A program made the translations under genes and the position numbers. This document shows, in pieces, positions 36,423 through 45,302 of a DNA stretch of 64,000 nucleotides; position 1 is the first letter of the stretch; the number at the start of each line of letters is the position of its first letter. A model generated the notes under the pieces. That model saw only the letters and a program-made list of their open reading frames with translations. It ran no database searches and was not told where the DNA came from. This DNA is from Methanoregula sp. (GTDB lineage Archaea; Halobacteriota; Methanomicrobia; Methanomicrobiales; Methanospirillaceae), in NCBI RefSeq assembly GCF_028679125.1, contig NZ_JAJRCG010000001.1, positions 186,001 through 250,000 on the forward strand, given 5' to 3'.

Positions 36423-37871
36423 ATGACGACGAATGTATCGAAACTGGCAGAAATTATCAGGAAACGCGGGCCGATAAAGAAGATCGGCGTGCTTGGTATG
36501 GGATACGTGGGTATCCCGGCCGCAGCGCTGTTTGCGGATGCCCCGCAGTTTGAGAAGGTATACGGGTTTCAGCGTGACTCCAAGTCCTCGGGATACAAGA
36601 TCGCGATGCTCAACCGGGGGGAGAGCCCGCTCAAGGGCGAGGAACCGGGGCTTGAAGACCTGCTGAAGAAGGTCACTTCGCAGGGGAAGTTCTCCTGCAC
36701 CTCGGACTTCTCGAAGATCCGGGAGCTGGATGCGGTCACGCTCTCGATCCAGACTCCGTTTCTGAACAAGGAAGACCTGCTGCCGGACTTCTCCGCCCTG
36801 TTCGAAGGGGTTCGGAACGTAGGCCGCAACCTCACGCCCGGTATGCTGGTAGTGCTCGAATCCACGATCACGCCCGGCACGACCTCCGGGATTGCCTGCG
36901 AGATCCTGGAAGATGAGTCCGGCCTGGTTGCCGGGGATGACTTTGCCCTCGCCCATGCACCGGAGCGGGTGATGGTCGGCAGGCTCCTGCGCAATATCCG
37001 GGAGCACGACCGTATTGTCGGCGGCATCGATGCGACGAGCACGAAGCGGGCAACCGAACTCTACTCCCCTGTCCTTACTCTCGGGAAAGTTATCCCGATG
37101 ACCTCGACCGCTGCGGAAGTGACGAAGACCGCGGAGAACACGTTCCGCGATCTCCAGATCGCCGCCATCAACGAGCTCGCTCTCTACTGCGAGGCGATGG
37201 GGATCAACGTGTACGATGTCCGGACCGGCATCGACAGCCTCAAAGGGGAAGGCATCACGAGGGCGATGCTCTGGCCGGGGGCCGGCGTTGGCGGCCACTG
37301 TCTTACGAAAGATACCTACCACCTGGAACGCGGTGTCCAGATGCTCGGGAAGGATCTGCTCGATTACCCGACCGGCGAGCCGTCGCTCTACGTGCTTGCC
37401 CGGCGGATCAACGACTTCATGCCGAGCCACATGTTCCGGCTCACGAAGGAGGCGCTCGAACGGGCAGGCAGGCCGATGAAAGGGGCAAAGATCGCCCTGC
37501 TCGGCTGGGCGTTCCTCTCGAATTCGGATGATACCCGGAACACACCCGCCGAGCCGTACCGCGATCTGCTGGTGAAAGAGGGTGCGGTTGTCAGGGTCCA
37601 CGATCCCTTCGTGGCTGAGTATCCCGGTGTCCCGCTTGTCCCCACGGTAGATGTGGCGCTCAAAGGTGCCGATGCGGTTATCATCTTTGCCGGCCACCAC
37701 CAGTACCGGACGCTGGATGCAAAGGAGATCCGGAAGGTATCCGGCAGGAAACACCCGGTTATTATCGATGGCCGGAATATGGTGGATCCTGATGCATATA
37801 TCCGGGAAGGGTTTGTCTACAAGGGTATCGGTCGCGGGGATAAGAACGAGCATGCAATCGTGGACGTATAA
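36423..37871 (+). CDS. UDP-sugar 6-dehydrogenase (WecC/WbpA family)
   Basis: 482 aa. The Rossmann segment IGVLGMGYVGIPAA, AHAPERVMVG, the Lys in EVTKTAENTFRD, and the catalytic Cys in GVGGHCLTKDTYHLE are present, followed by LLGWAFLSNSDDTRNTP. It oxidises a UDP-HexNAc C6 to the carboxylate. This is the first chemical step of the diacetamido-uronate route although it is the third gene of the operon; an acetyltransferase (WbpD-like) is missing from the window. Confidence 0.88.
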   Translation: MTTNVSKLAEIIRKRGPIKKIGVLGMGYVGIPAAALFADAPQFEKVYGFQRDSKSSGYKIAMLNRGESPLKGEEPGLEDLLKKVTSQGKFSCTSDFSKIRELDAVTLSIQTPFLNKEDLLPDFSALFEGVRNVGRNLTPGMLVVLESTITPGTTSGIACEILEDESGLVAGDDFALAHAPERVMVGRLLRNIREHDRIVGGIDATSTKRATELYSPVLTLGKVIPMTSTAAEVTKTAENTFRDLQIAAINELALYCEAMGINVYDVRTGIDSLKGEGITRAMLWPGAGVGGHCLTKDTYHLERGVQMLGKDLLDYPTGEPSLYVLARRINDFMPSHMFRLTKEALERAGRPMKGAKIALLGWAFLSNSDDTRNTPAEPYRDLLVKEGAVVRVHDPFVAEYPGVPLVPTVDVALKGADAVIIFAGHHQYRTLDAKEIRKVSGRKHPVIIDGRNMVDPDAYIREGFVYKGIGRGDKNEHAIVDV

Positions 37872-37947
37872 TTCCGCTAATCACTATTTTTATTGAGCCG
37901 TATCCTGACAGATCGCCTTAATATCACGGAATGTGTCAATTACCCGT

Positions 37948-38721
37948 ATGGACACCAGCCTCCGCGACCGGTTCACTGCCCTGTGGCAGCAGCATTTCCC
38001 GGGTGCAGAACTTCCCCTTGCCCTTGAATTCCGGACCGATCCCGGTACTGCAGAGAAGGTCCCGCCGCCTTCCGGCCACCGCTGCATCATCTGCCAGATC
38101 GGTCGGGCCCGGAACGGGACGCCGCTCGCCTTCGATGCCCGCTCGATCACGTGCGGGGGCGGGCTCGTGTTCACCGGGTATTCCGGTACGCGCCCGCCCG
38201 GCTTCCGGTTCTTCCTCTCGCACGGCAAGGCGGGCGTAGTCGAAGGGGAGCGGTACAAGCAGACCCCCGAGATCGTTGATGCCTGGGAGAAAGCGTATGT
38301 CCCCATCTCCTCGCAGGGGAAGGAGATGGTCTTCACACGCTGGGACCAGCTGACGGAGAAGGATAATCCCGAAGTCGTGATCTTCTTTGCCCGCCCTGAA
38401 GTCCTGAGCGGGCTCTTCACGCTCGCGAACTTCGATCAGTCCGACCCGAACGGGGTCATCTGCCCCATGGGGGCCGGGTGCAGTTCCATCATCCACTGGC
38501 CGAGGCTCGAACAGCAGAAGGATGACCCGAAGGTCGTGCTGGGGATGTTCGACCCGTCAGCACGGCCCTGTGTCCCGGTGGATGTCCTGACCATGGCGTT
38601 CCCGATGAAGCGCTTCGTGAAGGGGATCGGGTACATGGAGGAGAGTTTCCTCATCACGAAGACATGGGATGTCGTGAAGAAGAAGATCGAACGGAGCAAC
38701 GCAGCGCAGAAGAAAGCGTGA
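37948..38721 (+). CDS. DUF169-family protein
   Basis: 257 aa from the ATG at 37,948, with a GTG five codons upstream as alternative. It has the DUF169 features CIICQIGRARNGTPLAF, an N-terminal Cys-rich patch with ITCGGG, and PMGAGCSSII near residue 175. DUF169 proteins are common in methanogens and anaerobes; no function is proven. Immediately downstream of the sugar operon but with its own promoter space of about 75 bp. Confidence 0.8.
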   Translation: MDTSLRDRFTALWQQHFPGAELPLALEFRTDPGTAEKVPPPSGHRCIICQIGRARNGTPLAFDARSITCGGGLVFTGYSGTRPPGFRFFLSHGKAGVVEGERYKQTPEIVDAWEKAYVPISSQGKEMVFTRWDQLTEKDNPEVVIFFARPEVLSGLFTLANFDQSDPNGVICPMGAGCSSIIHWPRLEQQKDDPKVVLGMFDPSARPCVPVDVLTMAFPMKRFVKGIGYMEESFLITKTWDVVKKKIERSNAAQKKA

Positions 38722-38763
38722 GGGGACCTGCTCTCCCCCCGGGACATCTTTTCTTTCCTGTCC

Positions 38764-39267
38764 TCACCGGAGTTCCGTCACGCTGTCCGCCCACTCCTCC
38801 ACCTTCCGGCGGATCGCATCGTCCGTGTAGGACGAGACCGTGATCCGGTCGCGGGCAAGGCTCACGAAATAGAGTTCGCCCGCAGGGTCGTGGCATTTCA
38901 GCGTGACGGAGAAGAGATCGGCCTCCTTCAGGTGGTTCACCGTCCCCCGGTGGGCGGCGATGTTCGCCATGTTCGTGATCATGGAGGCAACGCCCGTCTC
39001 GTAGCCCTCGGCCGAGTCGTACACTTCCGAGCTGGCGCCCACCTGCTTTCCATTCTTGTCAAGGTACACGAACTTTGCCGTATAGCGTTCGCGCACCGGC
39101 ATGACTGGTGGGAAATTTCTCCGTTGGGCGTAGTATGAGGTGCATCCGAGCGGGTTTTTGAGCCGCAGCGCCTGAACAACTGCGGAGAATGCCGCACTGT
39201 CCGGGAACGGGTGTTTCAGCCTTCTCGATGCACTCTTGGATCCGGGTCGTGAGCGGAAATGGGTCAT
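38764..39267 (-). CDS. Hypothetical protein
   Basis: 167 aa from the ATG giving MTHFRSRPGS. Not recognised. After a basic N-terminus the rest looks globular: VRERYTAKFVYLDKNGKQVG and SASYDSAEGYETGV-like segments suggest an alpha/beta fold (residues about 60-160). Codon use matches the host, and it converges on the DUF169 gene. No partner. Confidence 0.55.
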   Translation of the reverse strand: MTHFRSRPGSKSASRRLKHPFPDSAAFSAVVQALRLKNPLGCTSYYAQRRNFPPVMPVRERYTAKFVYLDKNGKQVGASSEVYDSAEGYETGVASMITNMANIAAHRGTVNHLKEADLFSVTLKCHDPAGELYFVSLARDRITVSSYTDDAIRRKVEEWADSVTELR

Positions 39268-39387
39268 GATATCTCCTGCCCTCTTCTGGTCCTGCTCCGT
39301 GGGGTGAATTCCCCGGTTCACAGGATGCCTGAGTAGGAGAATGGGGGGGACCGAGAAAGCCTTGGTGGTCCGGTGCACGGATGAAGT

Positions 39388-39660
39388 GGGGGGTCGCGTG
39401 GGTACAAGATGCTGATCGGTTCATGGATCCGGGGCCGGTGGGTTTTGCCCCTTGTGACCGGAGTCTCCATCGCTGTATGCAGGGCCCTGATGGGGATTAT
39501 GTGGTCTTTTGACATGGTGCTGCGGGCGTTCAAAATATTCTTGTACCCACGCGACCCCCCCTTGCCCCTTCCGGATTTTGTGCGAAATTTGTAAAATTTT
39601 ACTTCTGTAATGTGTGCGAACAGGAGGATTTGTGGTGAGGGGGGGTCGCGTGGGTACAGA
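39388..39660. repeat. Three copies of a ~20-bp GC-rich repeat
   Basis: The sequence GGGGGGTCGCGTGGGTACA occurs at about 39,388-39,408 and 39,640-39,660 in direct orientation, and inverted at 39,541-39,560. Spacers differ in length and sequence, so it is not a CRISPR. The inverted pair could fold into stems. It lies in the gene-free stretch 39,268-39,916, next to the dispersed element at 39,691. Confidence 0.65.
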
Positions 39661-39690
39661 AAAAATGGAATAAGTCTCAACGATTGCGAT

Positions 39691-39798
39691 GCCTGCCGCC
39701 GCCCCGAAGGACGCCCCGCGGCGGCTCACATACGTTTTCAATCACGTGAACAGGTAAGTGAGTAGCGCAAAACCCGACGAGGCGTTTTGAGCGTAAGG
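39691..39798 (-). repeat. Dispersed ~110-bp element, copy A
   Basis: Read on the minus strand, this matches the segment at 45,852-45,962. The best 50 bases (39,748-39,798 against 45,853-45,902) differ at only three positions. Inside are a stem formed by CTCAAAAC/GTTTTGCGC and a second GC-rich stem (GCCGCC/GGCGGC) at the other end. The GC-rich end faces the host genes and the other end faces the AT-rich PLD-RDD gene. Confidence 0.8.
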
Positions 39799-39916
39799 CC
39801 TCATAAATTATAAGTTGAGAAGAACTTTGATGTTTCATTCTCGTTGAAAGCTACGTCCCAAAAGTATTATTCCATAATTTTATGCCTTGATGAATTGAAT
39901 TGAAGATTGATACCAC

Positions 39917-40891
39917 ATGGTAAAATTTGTAAATGGTGCAATGTCCTATGGTGCTATTACTGAAATCATAAACGGCGCCCATGATGAGCTATATATCGTT
40001 GCGCCATACCTCAAAATTCCACAACAGACAAAAAATTATATAAAAAATGTAGATACGCGAGGAATAAAGTTTATAGTTATTTCACGAGCCGAGAATAATA
40101 CACAAAGAAATGTCGATGAGAATGACATTCAATTCCTACGGGGTCTAATTAGCGCAGATGTTCGTGTTTGTGAAAACCTTCATGCGAAGTGTTTCATAAA
40201 TGAGAATGAAGGTCTGATAACCTCAATGAATCTTCACGAACATTCACAGGCATATAATTGGGAAATGGGGATACGGTTCACGAAGAATGAGGATCTCGCC
40301 ATATATGATGCAACGTTCGACGAAGTTCAAATGATTGTAAAACAGAGTAAAGAAAACCCAAAAATTAAATTTGTCAATCCTGCAGCGAGATCGCAAAAAT
40401 TTACACCGGGACCCGTCCCCCCAAAAAACAACTCAAATTCCGAGTTAAAGCCAAACAACAACTACGCTTCAACAAGTGAAACACTAACATTTGGAAACAA
40501 AGAGTTAGGAATTAACTATGCAGGCTTTTGGCTGAGATTAGCTGCAGCAGTAATTGACGGATTAATTTTGCTTATTCCATTTGTTATCTGTGTTGTAATA
40601 TCTGGAACAAATCCATTGATTTTCTATTTTTTAATCTGGATAGTGGGATTTGCTTATTTTGCTTATTTAGAGAGTTCTCCGAAAATGGCAACATTTGGAA
40701 AAGAGGCTATGGGATTGATTGTAACAAATATGGATGGATCACAATTAACGTTCAAACAGGCATCCATTCGATATATTGGAAAATTGTTATCTCTTGTAAT
40801 CTTATATGGGGGGTTCATCATGATTGGATTCACAGAAAAGAAACAAGGACTTCATGATATGATAGCAAAAACACTTGTGGTCAAGAAATAA
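39917..40891 (+). CDS. PLD-like nuclease domain fused to RDD membrane domain
   Basis: 324 aa, AT-rich unlike its neighbours. Residues 1-160 form a single PLD-like domain with H89-A-K91, Glu96 in the HxKx4(D/E) position, and S103/N105 in ITSMNL, matching an HKD half-site with Glu for Asp. A low-complexity linker (about 160-195) leads to an RDD domain with AGFWLRLAAAVIDG, two to three transmembrane helices and the end KKQGLHDMIAKTLVV. RDD domains are membrane transport-like or regulatory modules. The combination may be a membrane-tethered nuclease or lipase; its role is unknown. Probably acquired. Confidence 0.6.
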   Translation: MVKFVNGAMSYGAITEIINGAHDELYIVAPYLKIPQQTKNYIKNVDTRGIKFIVISRAENNTQRNVDENDIQFLRGLISADVRVCENLHAKCFINENEGLITSMNLHEHSQAYNWEMGIRFTKNEDLAIYDATFDEVQMIVKQSKENPKIKFVNPAARSQKFTPGPVPPKNNSNSELKPNNNYASTSETLTFGNKELGINYAGFWLRLAAAVIDGLILLIPFVICVVISGTNPLIFYFLIWIVGFAYFAYLESSPKMATFGKEAMGLIVTNMDGSQLTFKQASIRYIGKLLSLVILYGGFIMIGFTEKKQGLHDMIAKTLVVKK

Positions 40892-40971
40892 AGGAAGTAT
40901 ATCTTTACTTTGATTACGGGTAAGATACATTTTACAATTTTTCACTTTTCCCTATGCAAAATCATAAAATA

Positions 40972-41697
40972 TCATTTCCTCGCAATCGTCACATACCCCG
41001 AGTGACACACACTCGTCGAAGGCCGGGTCCCCCTCTTCGACCGGATCATCTCCCGTTCGATCAGTTCATGGGTATGGACTTCGGAAAACCGCTCGGCAGC
41101 CGTATCGACCACGATCGCCATCTGTTCGAGGAACGGCGTGTAGCACGCGAGGTATCCCCCGGACCGGAGCAGGGAATACGCATGGATCACGTGCTCTGAC
41201 TGGATCTGCAAATCGAGGTGCACAACGTCATAGAGTCCGGTTGCGGCAAGGAAATCCAGGGGAATTGCCTCGATATTGGTGAGTTTTGCATCCGTGATAT
41301 TCTTCATCGCGAGCGTGGAGAACTCGGGGCGGACCTCGTAGGTCTTCACGGTCTTTGCAACGCCGGCAAAATAGATCGCGGCAATCCCGCTGCCGGTGCC
41401 GGCATCGAGCACGTCATCGTTGTGGTTCATGCCGGTGTAGGCAATGACAAGGCCGATATCCTTTGGGAGCATCGGGGCGCCGGAGCGCTTGCCGTGCGTG
41501 AAAAAATCGGTTGGCCGGGGGATCCGGATCGTGAACTCCGCACCGCTGTGCGTAGTGATGGTATCCCCGGAGTTCTTCCCGACAATCGCTGCAAGGTCCA
41601 GCTGGCCCTTGTCCGTGCCAAGCGAGCCCTTCCCCGCCTTGATGTAGAATTCCCGTCCTGCCCCGACGAGCAGGATCCTATCGCCCTCTTCGATCAT
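40972..41697 (-). CDS. trmI: tRNA (adenine-N1)-methyltransferase TrmI
   Basis: 241 aa. An N-terminal beta domain (GDRILLVGAGREFYIKAG) precedes a SAM domain with VLDAGTGSGIAAI, the archaeal TrmI/Gcd14 layout, with PMLPKDIGLVIAYTGM before it. It forms m1A57/58 in the tRNA T-loop. The ATG at 41,697 overlaps the stop of NAC by one base (TGATG), so coupling is likely. Confidence 0.9.
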   Translation of the reverse strand: MIEEGDRILLVGAGREFYIKAGKGSLGTDKGQLDLAAIVGKNSGDTITTHSGAEFTIRIPRPTDFFTHGKRSGAPMLPKDIGLVIAYTGMNHNDDVLDAGTGSGIAAIYFAGVAKTVKTYEVRPEFSTLAMKNITDAKLTNIEAIPLDFLAATGLYDVVHLDLQIQSEHVIHAYSLLRSGGYLACYTPFLEQMAIVVDTAAERFSEVHTHELIEREMIRSKRGTRPSTSVCHSGYVTIARK

Positions 41698-42044
41698 CAC
41701 GATGCGAGCTGCATGATTGCTTCGGCAATGTCGCCCTTTGACGCTACGAGTGCGGCCTTTGCCTTCTCTTCAGAGACATTTGCCTGTGCGGCAACCATCG
41801 TGATATCCTCTGCGGGGATCTCGACAGCCGCTGCCTCGAACCGGGGGTTTCCCTGGATCTGGTACGAGACCGAGCCCTGCATGGTCATCACGGTGACCTC
41901 CGCAGCGTCGAAGACGTAGTTGCCCTTCGGGGTCTTGATCACGATACTCTGCACGTCTTCAATCTGCTCGACATTCATGCCGAGCTTCTTCATCATCGCC
42001 TTCATCTGGCGTGGATTGATGTTTCCCGGAAGCATCCTTCTCAC
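41697..42044 (-). CDS. nac: Nascent polypeptide-associated complex protein
   Basis: 115 aa from GTG 42,044, or 112 from the ATG at 42,035. It has the NAC domain (NVEQIEDVQSIVIKTPKGNYVF, the dimerisation barrel) and a C-terminal UBA helix bundle (VSEEKAKAALVASKGDIAEAIMQL). Archaeal NAC homodimers bind ribosomes near the exit tunnel. The N-terminal GNINPRQMKAMMKKLGM segment is typical. It shares 86 bp with the upstream PUA gene in another frame. Confidence 0.92.
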   Translation of the reverse strand: MRRMLPGNINPRQMKAMMKKLGMNVEQIEDVQSIVIKTPKGNYVFDAAEVTVMTMQGSVSYQIQGNPRFEAAAVEIPAEDITMVAAQANVSEEKAKAALVASKGDIAEAIMQLAS

Positions 42045-42513
42045 ATCCCTGCCGTACTTTTACGGCGGCTCCGTAATTAAATGCAATCATATCGGGGCCC
42101 GAGATCATCGCACCGCCGCACGCAATCACCCGGTCGCCTTCTGCAACAACCATGACATCGTCGCCCGCGCGGATCTGCGGGTCGGCCGCGGTCACGTGCT
42201 TGGCAAACACGTTCTTGCCTTTCGCGATGAACTCTGCCACATCCTCGAGGACCGTGACCCGGTAATTCGGTGCCGGCAGGGCTGCCCGGAGCCGGTATGC
42301 CCCCTCGATGCTGAGCGTGAGCCGGCCGTCCGATGCCCGGACCGTTGCAAGGCGCACCCCGTTGTTCAGCACCTGCCGGACCCGTCCGGTGGTGGAGTAG
42401 ATGAACGTGCAGCCCTCCGGGAAGAGATGGGGTCCGGCATTACCGCCGAACTGGAAGTCAGCTATGACCTGGACCCGCCGCAGTAAACTGTTCTCCGAGT
42501 ATACGGTTGACAC
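41959..42513 (-). CDS. PUA-domain protein
   Basis: 184 aa from a GTG at 42,513 with GAGGAG upstream. The C-terminal PUA fold is seen in NVFAKHVTAADPQIRAGDDVMVVA and ACGGAMISGPDMIAFNYGAAVKVRQG. The tail after that is acidic and has no motif. Such PUA proteins next to NAC/TrmI are found in methanogens and are expected to bind RNA. The start is uncertain. It overlaps the DHH gene by 56 bp and the NAC gene by 86 bp, all on the same strand. Confidence 0.7.
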   Translation of the reverse strand: MSTVYSENSLLRRVQVIADFQFGGNAGPHLFPEGCTFIYSTTGRVRQVLNNGVRLATVRASDGRLTLSIEGAYRLRAALPAPNYRVTVLEDVAEFIAKGKNVFAKHVTAADPQIRAGDDVMVVAEGDRVIACGGAMISGPDMIAFNYGAAVKVRQGCEKDASGKHQSTPDEGDDEEARHECRAD

Positions 42514-43864
42514 GAATAACAAACTCCTCTTCCGCTGCCTTGGGGATATATGCTCCCGCAGCAATCTTATGTCCTCCGCCCCCGCCGCCATATTCAGAGG
42601 AGGCGTCCGAGAGGGCTTTCTGGAGATCGATTCCTTTCTCGACAACCCGCTCGGTGGTGCGCATCGAGACTTTGGTCAGGCTCCGGTCCTCGGGCACCTC
42701 GCACATGATCAGGATGGGCTTGTTGGCATTCAGTTTCGAGAGCGCCATCCCGGCTCCTATCCCCACAATCGTGTCGGGATACTTCCCGCCGACATGGAGG
42801 TACTGGAGGTATTCCAGTTCCTTCACCCCCGTATCCACGATATACTGGAGCAGCTCGCGGAGGATTGCACGGTGGTTGTTGAGCATGTGTTCCGCATCGC
42901 GGTATGCCGTGCCCCGGTCGCCCCGGAGGATGGCGCCGCCGATCTGAGGCTTCGACCAGCGCCCGCAGGCATTGAGCAGAGTCGCATATTCCTGGGCATT
43001 CCGGAGGGGTGTTCTTGGGATCTCGCCGGGGAACCGGTAGGTCTCCGCAAGCAGGCGGTCGGTCTTATCCCCGTTTGCCATCAGTTGCTGGGCGAGTGCC
43101 GAGATGATCGTCCTGTGGTCGTCATCGGAGAGTTCCTCCCAGACATACCACCGCCCGTCCGGGGCCTGCTGACGGATCCCCAGTCTCTTTAAGAACTGGC
43201 GGGCGCCTTCGGGATTGTTGCTGATCCCCTTCACGAACGGGTCGTCATTATACGCGAGTGACAGGTGGACCGGGCGGGTCGCTGTCCCGTAACAGTTGAG
43301 GTCTTTCTTGTTGACCCTGACCGACCCGTGCTTAATTCCGTCCTCGACAATGATCTCCCGTGCAGGCCCGACAAGCCCGCACTTCTCCCGCGCCATCATG
43401 TCGCCGACATTGCCGACAATCGCGAGCTGGGCGAGGTCGATGTTCGCAGTATCCATCTGCTTTGCGACAAGATACGCAACGCCCGCCGCGCTCATCCGCG
43501 TATACCCGTAGGGCAGGCAGTTCACCTGCGTATACTCCCGCTCGCAGGGCTGGCTGACGTGGTGGTCGATGATAAGGACTTCCTTATCCGTAAAACCCCG
43601 TTCGAGCATCAGGTTCTGCTGGCCGGCGCCGAGATCGGAGAAGATCTTGAGCGAGGAATCGGACGGGACCTGCGGCATCGTGAGGGGTTCGAGCTGGCGC
43701 ACAAAAACGGATTTGACCGGGATCTCCTGCCGTGAGATCGCCTGCGACAGGATCGCCTCGCAACTGATGCCGTCCGCATCGATGTGGGAGATGATGGTTA
43801 TTTCCGGTGCTGCCGCGATCTGTTCGGCGGCTGCTTTGACATCATCGCAAAAACCCATTGCCAT
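42458..43864 (-). CDS. DHH-family RecJ-like phosphoesterase (archaeal GAN/RecJ type)
   Basis: 468 aa from the ATG at 43,864, with another ATG two codons on. The DHH domain has the DADG motif in HIDADGISCEA, the central IIDHHVS and other metal-site Asp/His. The C-terminal DHHA1 domain ends with GGGGGGHKIAAGA. Archaeal RecJ-like proteins act as 5'-3' exonucleases with the replication GINS complex (GAN), or as oligonucleases. No Shine-Dalgarno is visible; a TATA-like CTAAATATATG overlaps the start, suggesting a leaderless mRNA. Confidence 0.88.
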   Translation of the reverse strand: MAMGFCDDVKAAAEQIAAAPEITIISHIDADGISCEAILSQAISRQEIPVKSVFVRQLEPLTMPQVPSDSSLKIFSDLGAGQQNLMLERGFTDKEVLIIDHHVSQPCEREYTQVNCLPYGYTRMSAAGVAYLVAKQMDTANIDLAQLAIVGNVGDMMAREKCGLVGPAREIIVEDGIKHGSVRVNKKDLNCYGTATRPVHLSLAYNDDPFVKGISNNPEGARQFLKRLGIRQQAPDGRWYVWEELSDDDHRTIISALAQQLMANGDKTDRLLAETYRFPGEIPRTPLRNAQEYATLLNACGRWSKPQIGGAILRGDRGTAYRDAEHMLNNHRAILRELLQYIVDTGVKELEYLQYLHVGGKYPDTIVGIGAGMALSKLNANKPILIMCEVPEDRSLTKVSMRTTERVVEKGIDLQKALSDASSEYGGGGGGHKIAAGAYIPKAAEEEFVIRVNRILGEQFTAAGPGHS

Positions 43865-43901
43865 ATATTTAGGGAGTTCATACAGATGAATTAGACGAAC
43901 C

Positions 43902-45302
43902 ATGCAACCCGATCCGGCCGAAGGCTTTTCTGAAACAGGGCTTATCACCCCTGAGCGGATGCGTGCTGTGGATGCCAATGCGATAGCGCTGGGCGTCACG
44001 GAGCTCCAGCTGATGGAGAGCGCGGGCCGGGGGCTTGCAGAGCATGTGCTTGCCCGGAATCCCTCCCGCGTGCTCATACTCTGCGGGAAGGGGAACAATG
44101 GCGGCGATGGCATGGTTGCGGCCCGCCACCTGCGGCGTCACGCGGTCACGGATGTCTGTTATCTTGACTACGGGCAGCAGAGCAGCGCCTGCGAACACCA
44201 GCTCCGCGCTCTTTCGCATTCGCGGATCGCGCTCCACCCGTTTGCATCCCGCGACGATCTCGATTTGCTCCACCCGCTCTTTGCGGAATCCGATGTGATT
44301 GTCGATGCCCTGCTCGGCACGGGTACGAGCGGGAGCCTCAAAGAGCCGATCCGGACCTGCGTGGCGATGGCCAATGCATCGCAGGCGAAGATCATCGCGG
44401 CCGATATCCCGACGCCCGGTATGCGGGCGGACCAGATCTGTGCGTTCCACCGCCCGAAAGTGGCGGGATCGACCGTCATCGACATCGGTATCCCGGTCGA
44501 GGCGGAGTGCTTCACCGGCCCCGGGGATCTCATGCTCATACCCTCACGCCCGAAGAAGGCCCACAAGGGCAATGGCGGGGAGGTGCTCATCATCGGGGGA
44601 GGGCCGTACCAGGGCGCTCCCTGGCTGGCGGGTCTCGGGGCGCTCCGGGCCGGTGCGGATATCGTGCGGATCGCGTCGCCGGTCTTCGAGCCCGTGCCTG
44701 ACCTGATCTATGAACGGCTGGAGGGGAAGGTGATAGGGCCGGAACACACCGAACGGCTCATCACGCTAGCAGAGAAAGCGGACGTGGTGGTCTGCGGGAA
44801 CGGTCTTGGCGCAGACAGCCATTCGGTTATCACAGCCATTGCCCCGCACTGCAAAAAAGCGGTCTTCGATGCCGATGCGCTGCGTCTTCCCCTTCCCAGC
44901 GCTGCGGGTGAAACGATCTATACCCCGCATGCCGGGGAATTTGCCCGTATCGCCGGTGTCACGCTTCCCGGTGATACGACCGGGCGGGCCCGGGCAGTGC
45001 AGCATGCCGGTATCAAAGGCACGGTGCTTCTAAAGGGGCACATCGATATTATTACGGACGGGAAGCAAGTGCGGTTCAACCGGACCGGCGACCCCGCGAT
45101 GACCGTGGGAGGGACCGGCGACGTGCTTGCCGGTATCGCCGGTGCACTGCTCTGCCGCCTTCCCGCGTTCGATGCGGCCTGCATTGCTGCATATGTCAGC
45201 GGGAAAGCAGGGGAAGCTGTGGTCGCGGAGCGGGGCGGGGGGATGCTTGCCTCGGATATCATCGGGAAGATCCCGGCAGTGCTCTTCAGGAAAGGTGCGT
45301 GA
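43902..45302 (+). CDS. nnr: Bifunctional NAD(P)H-hydrate repair enzyme (epimerase + dehydratase)
   Basis: 466 aa. The N-terminal YjeF_N epimerase domain has LMESAGRGLAEHV, CGKGNNGGDGM and LLGTGTSGSLKEP. The C-terminal ribokinase-like dehydratase has HKGNGGEVLIIGGG, TPHAGEFARIAG and the GGTGDVLAGIAGALL motif. It repairs damaged NADHX and NADPHX. Fusion of both domains is common in archaea and bacteria. Divergent from the DHH gene with 37 bp between. Confidence 0.94.
   Translation: MQPDPAEGFSETGLITPERMRAVDANAIALGVTELQLMESAGRGLAEHVLARNPSRVLILCGKGNNGGDGMVAARHLRRHAVTDVCYLDYGQQSSACEHQLRALSHSRIALHPFASRDDLDLLHPLFAESDVIVDALLGTGTSGSLKEPIRTCVAMANASQAKIIAADIPTPGMRADQICAFHRPKVAGSTVIDIGIPVEAECFTGPGDLMLIPSRPKKAHKGNGGEVLIIGGGPYQGAPWLAGLGALRAGADIVRIASPVFEPVPDLIYERLEGKVIGPEHTERLITLAEKADVVVCGNGLGADSHSVITAIAPHCKKAVFDADALRLPLPSAAGETIYTPHAGEFARIAGVTLPGDTTGRARAVQHAGIKGTVLLKGHIDIITDGKQVRFNRTGDPAMTVGGTGDVLAGIAGALLCRLPAFDAACIAAYVSGKAGEAVVAERGGGMLASDIIGKIPAVLFRKGA

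Noticed and set aside
39388-39660. CRISPR array
   Set aside because: Only three short repeats in mixed orientation with unequal spacers and no cas genes.
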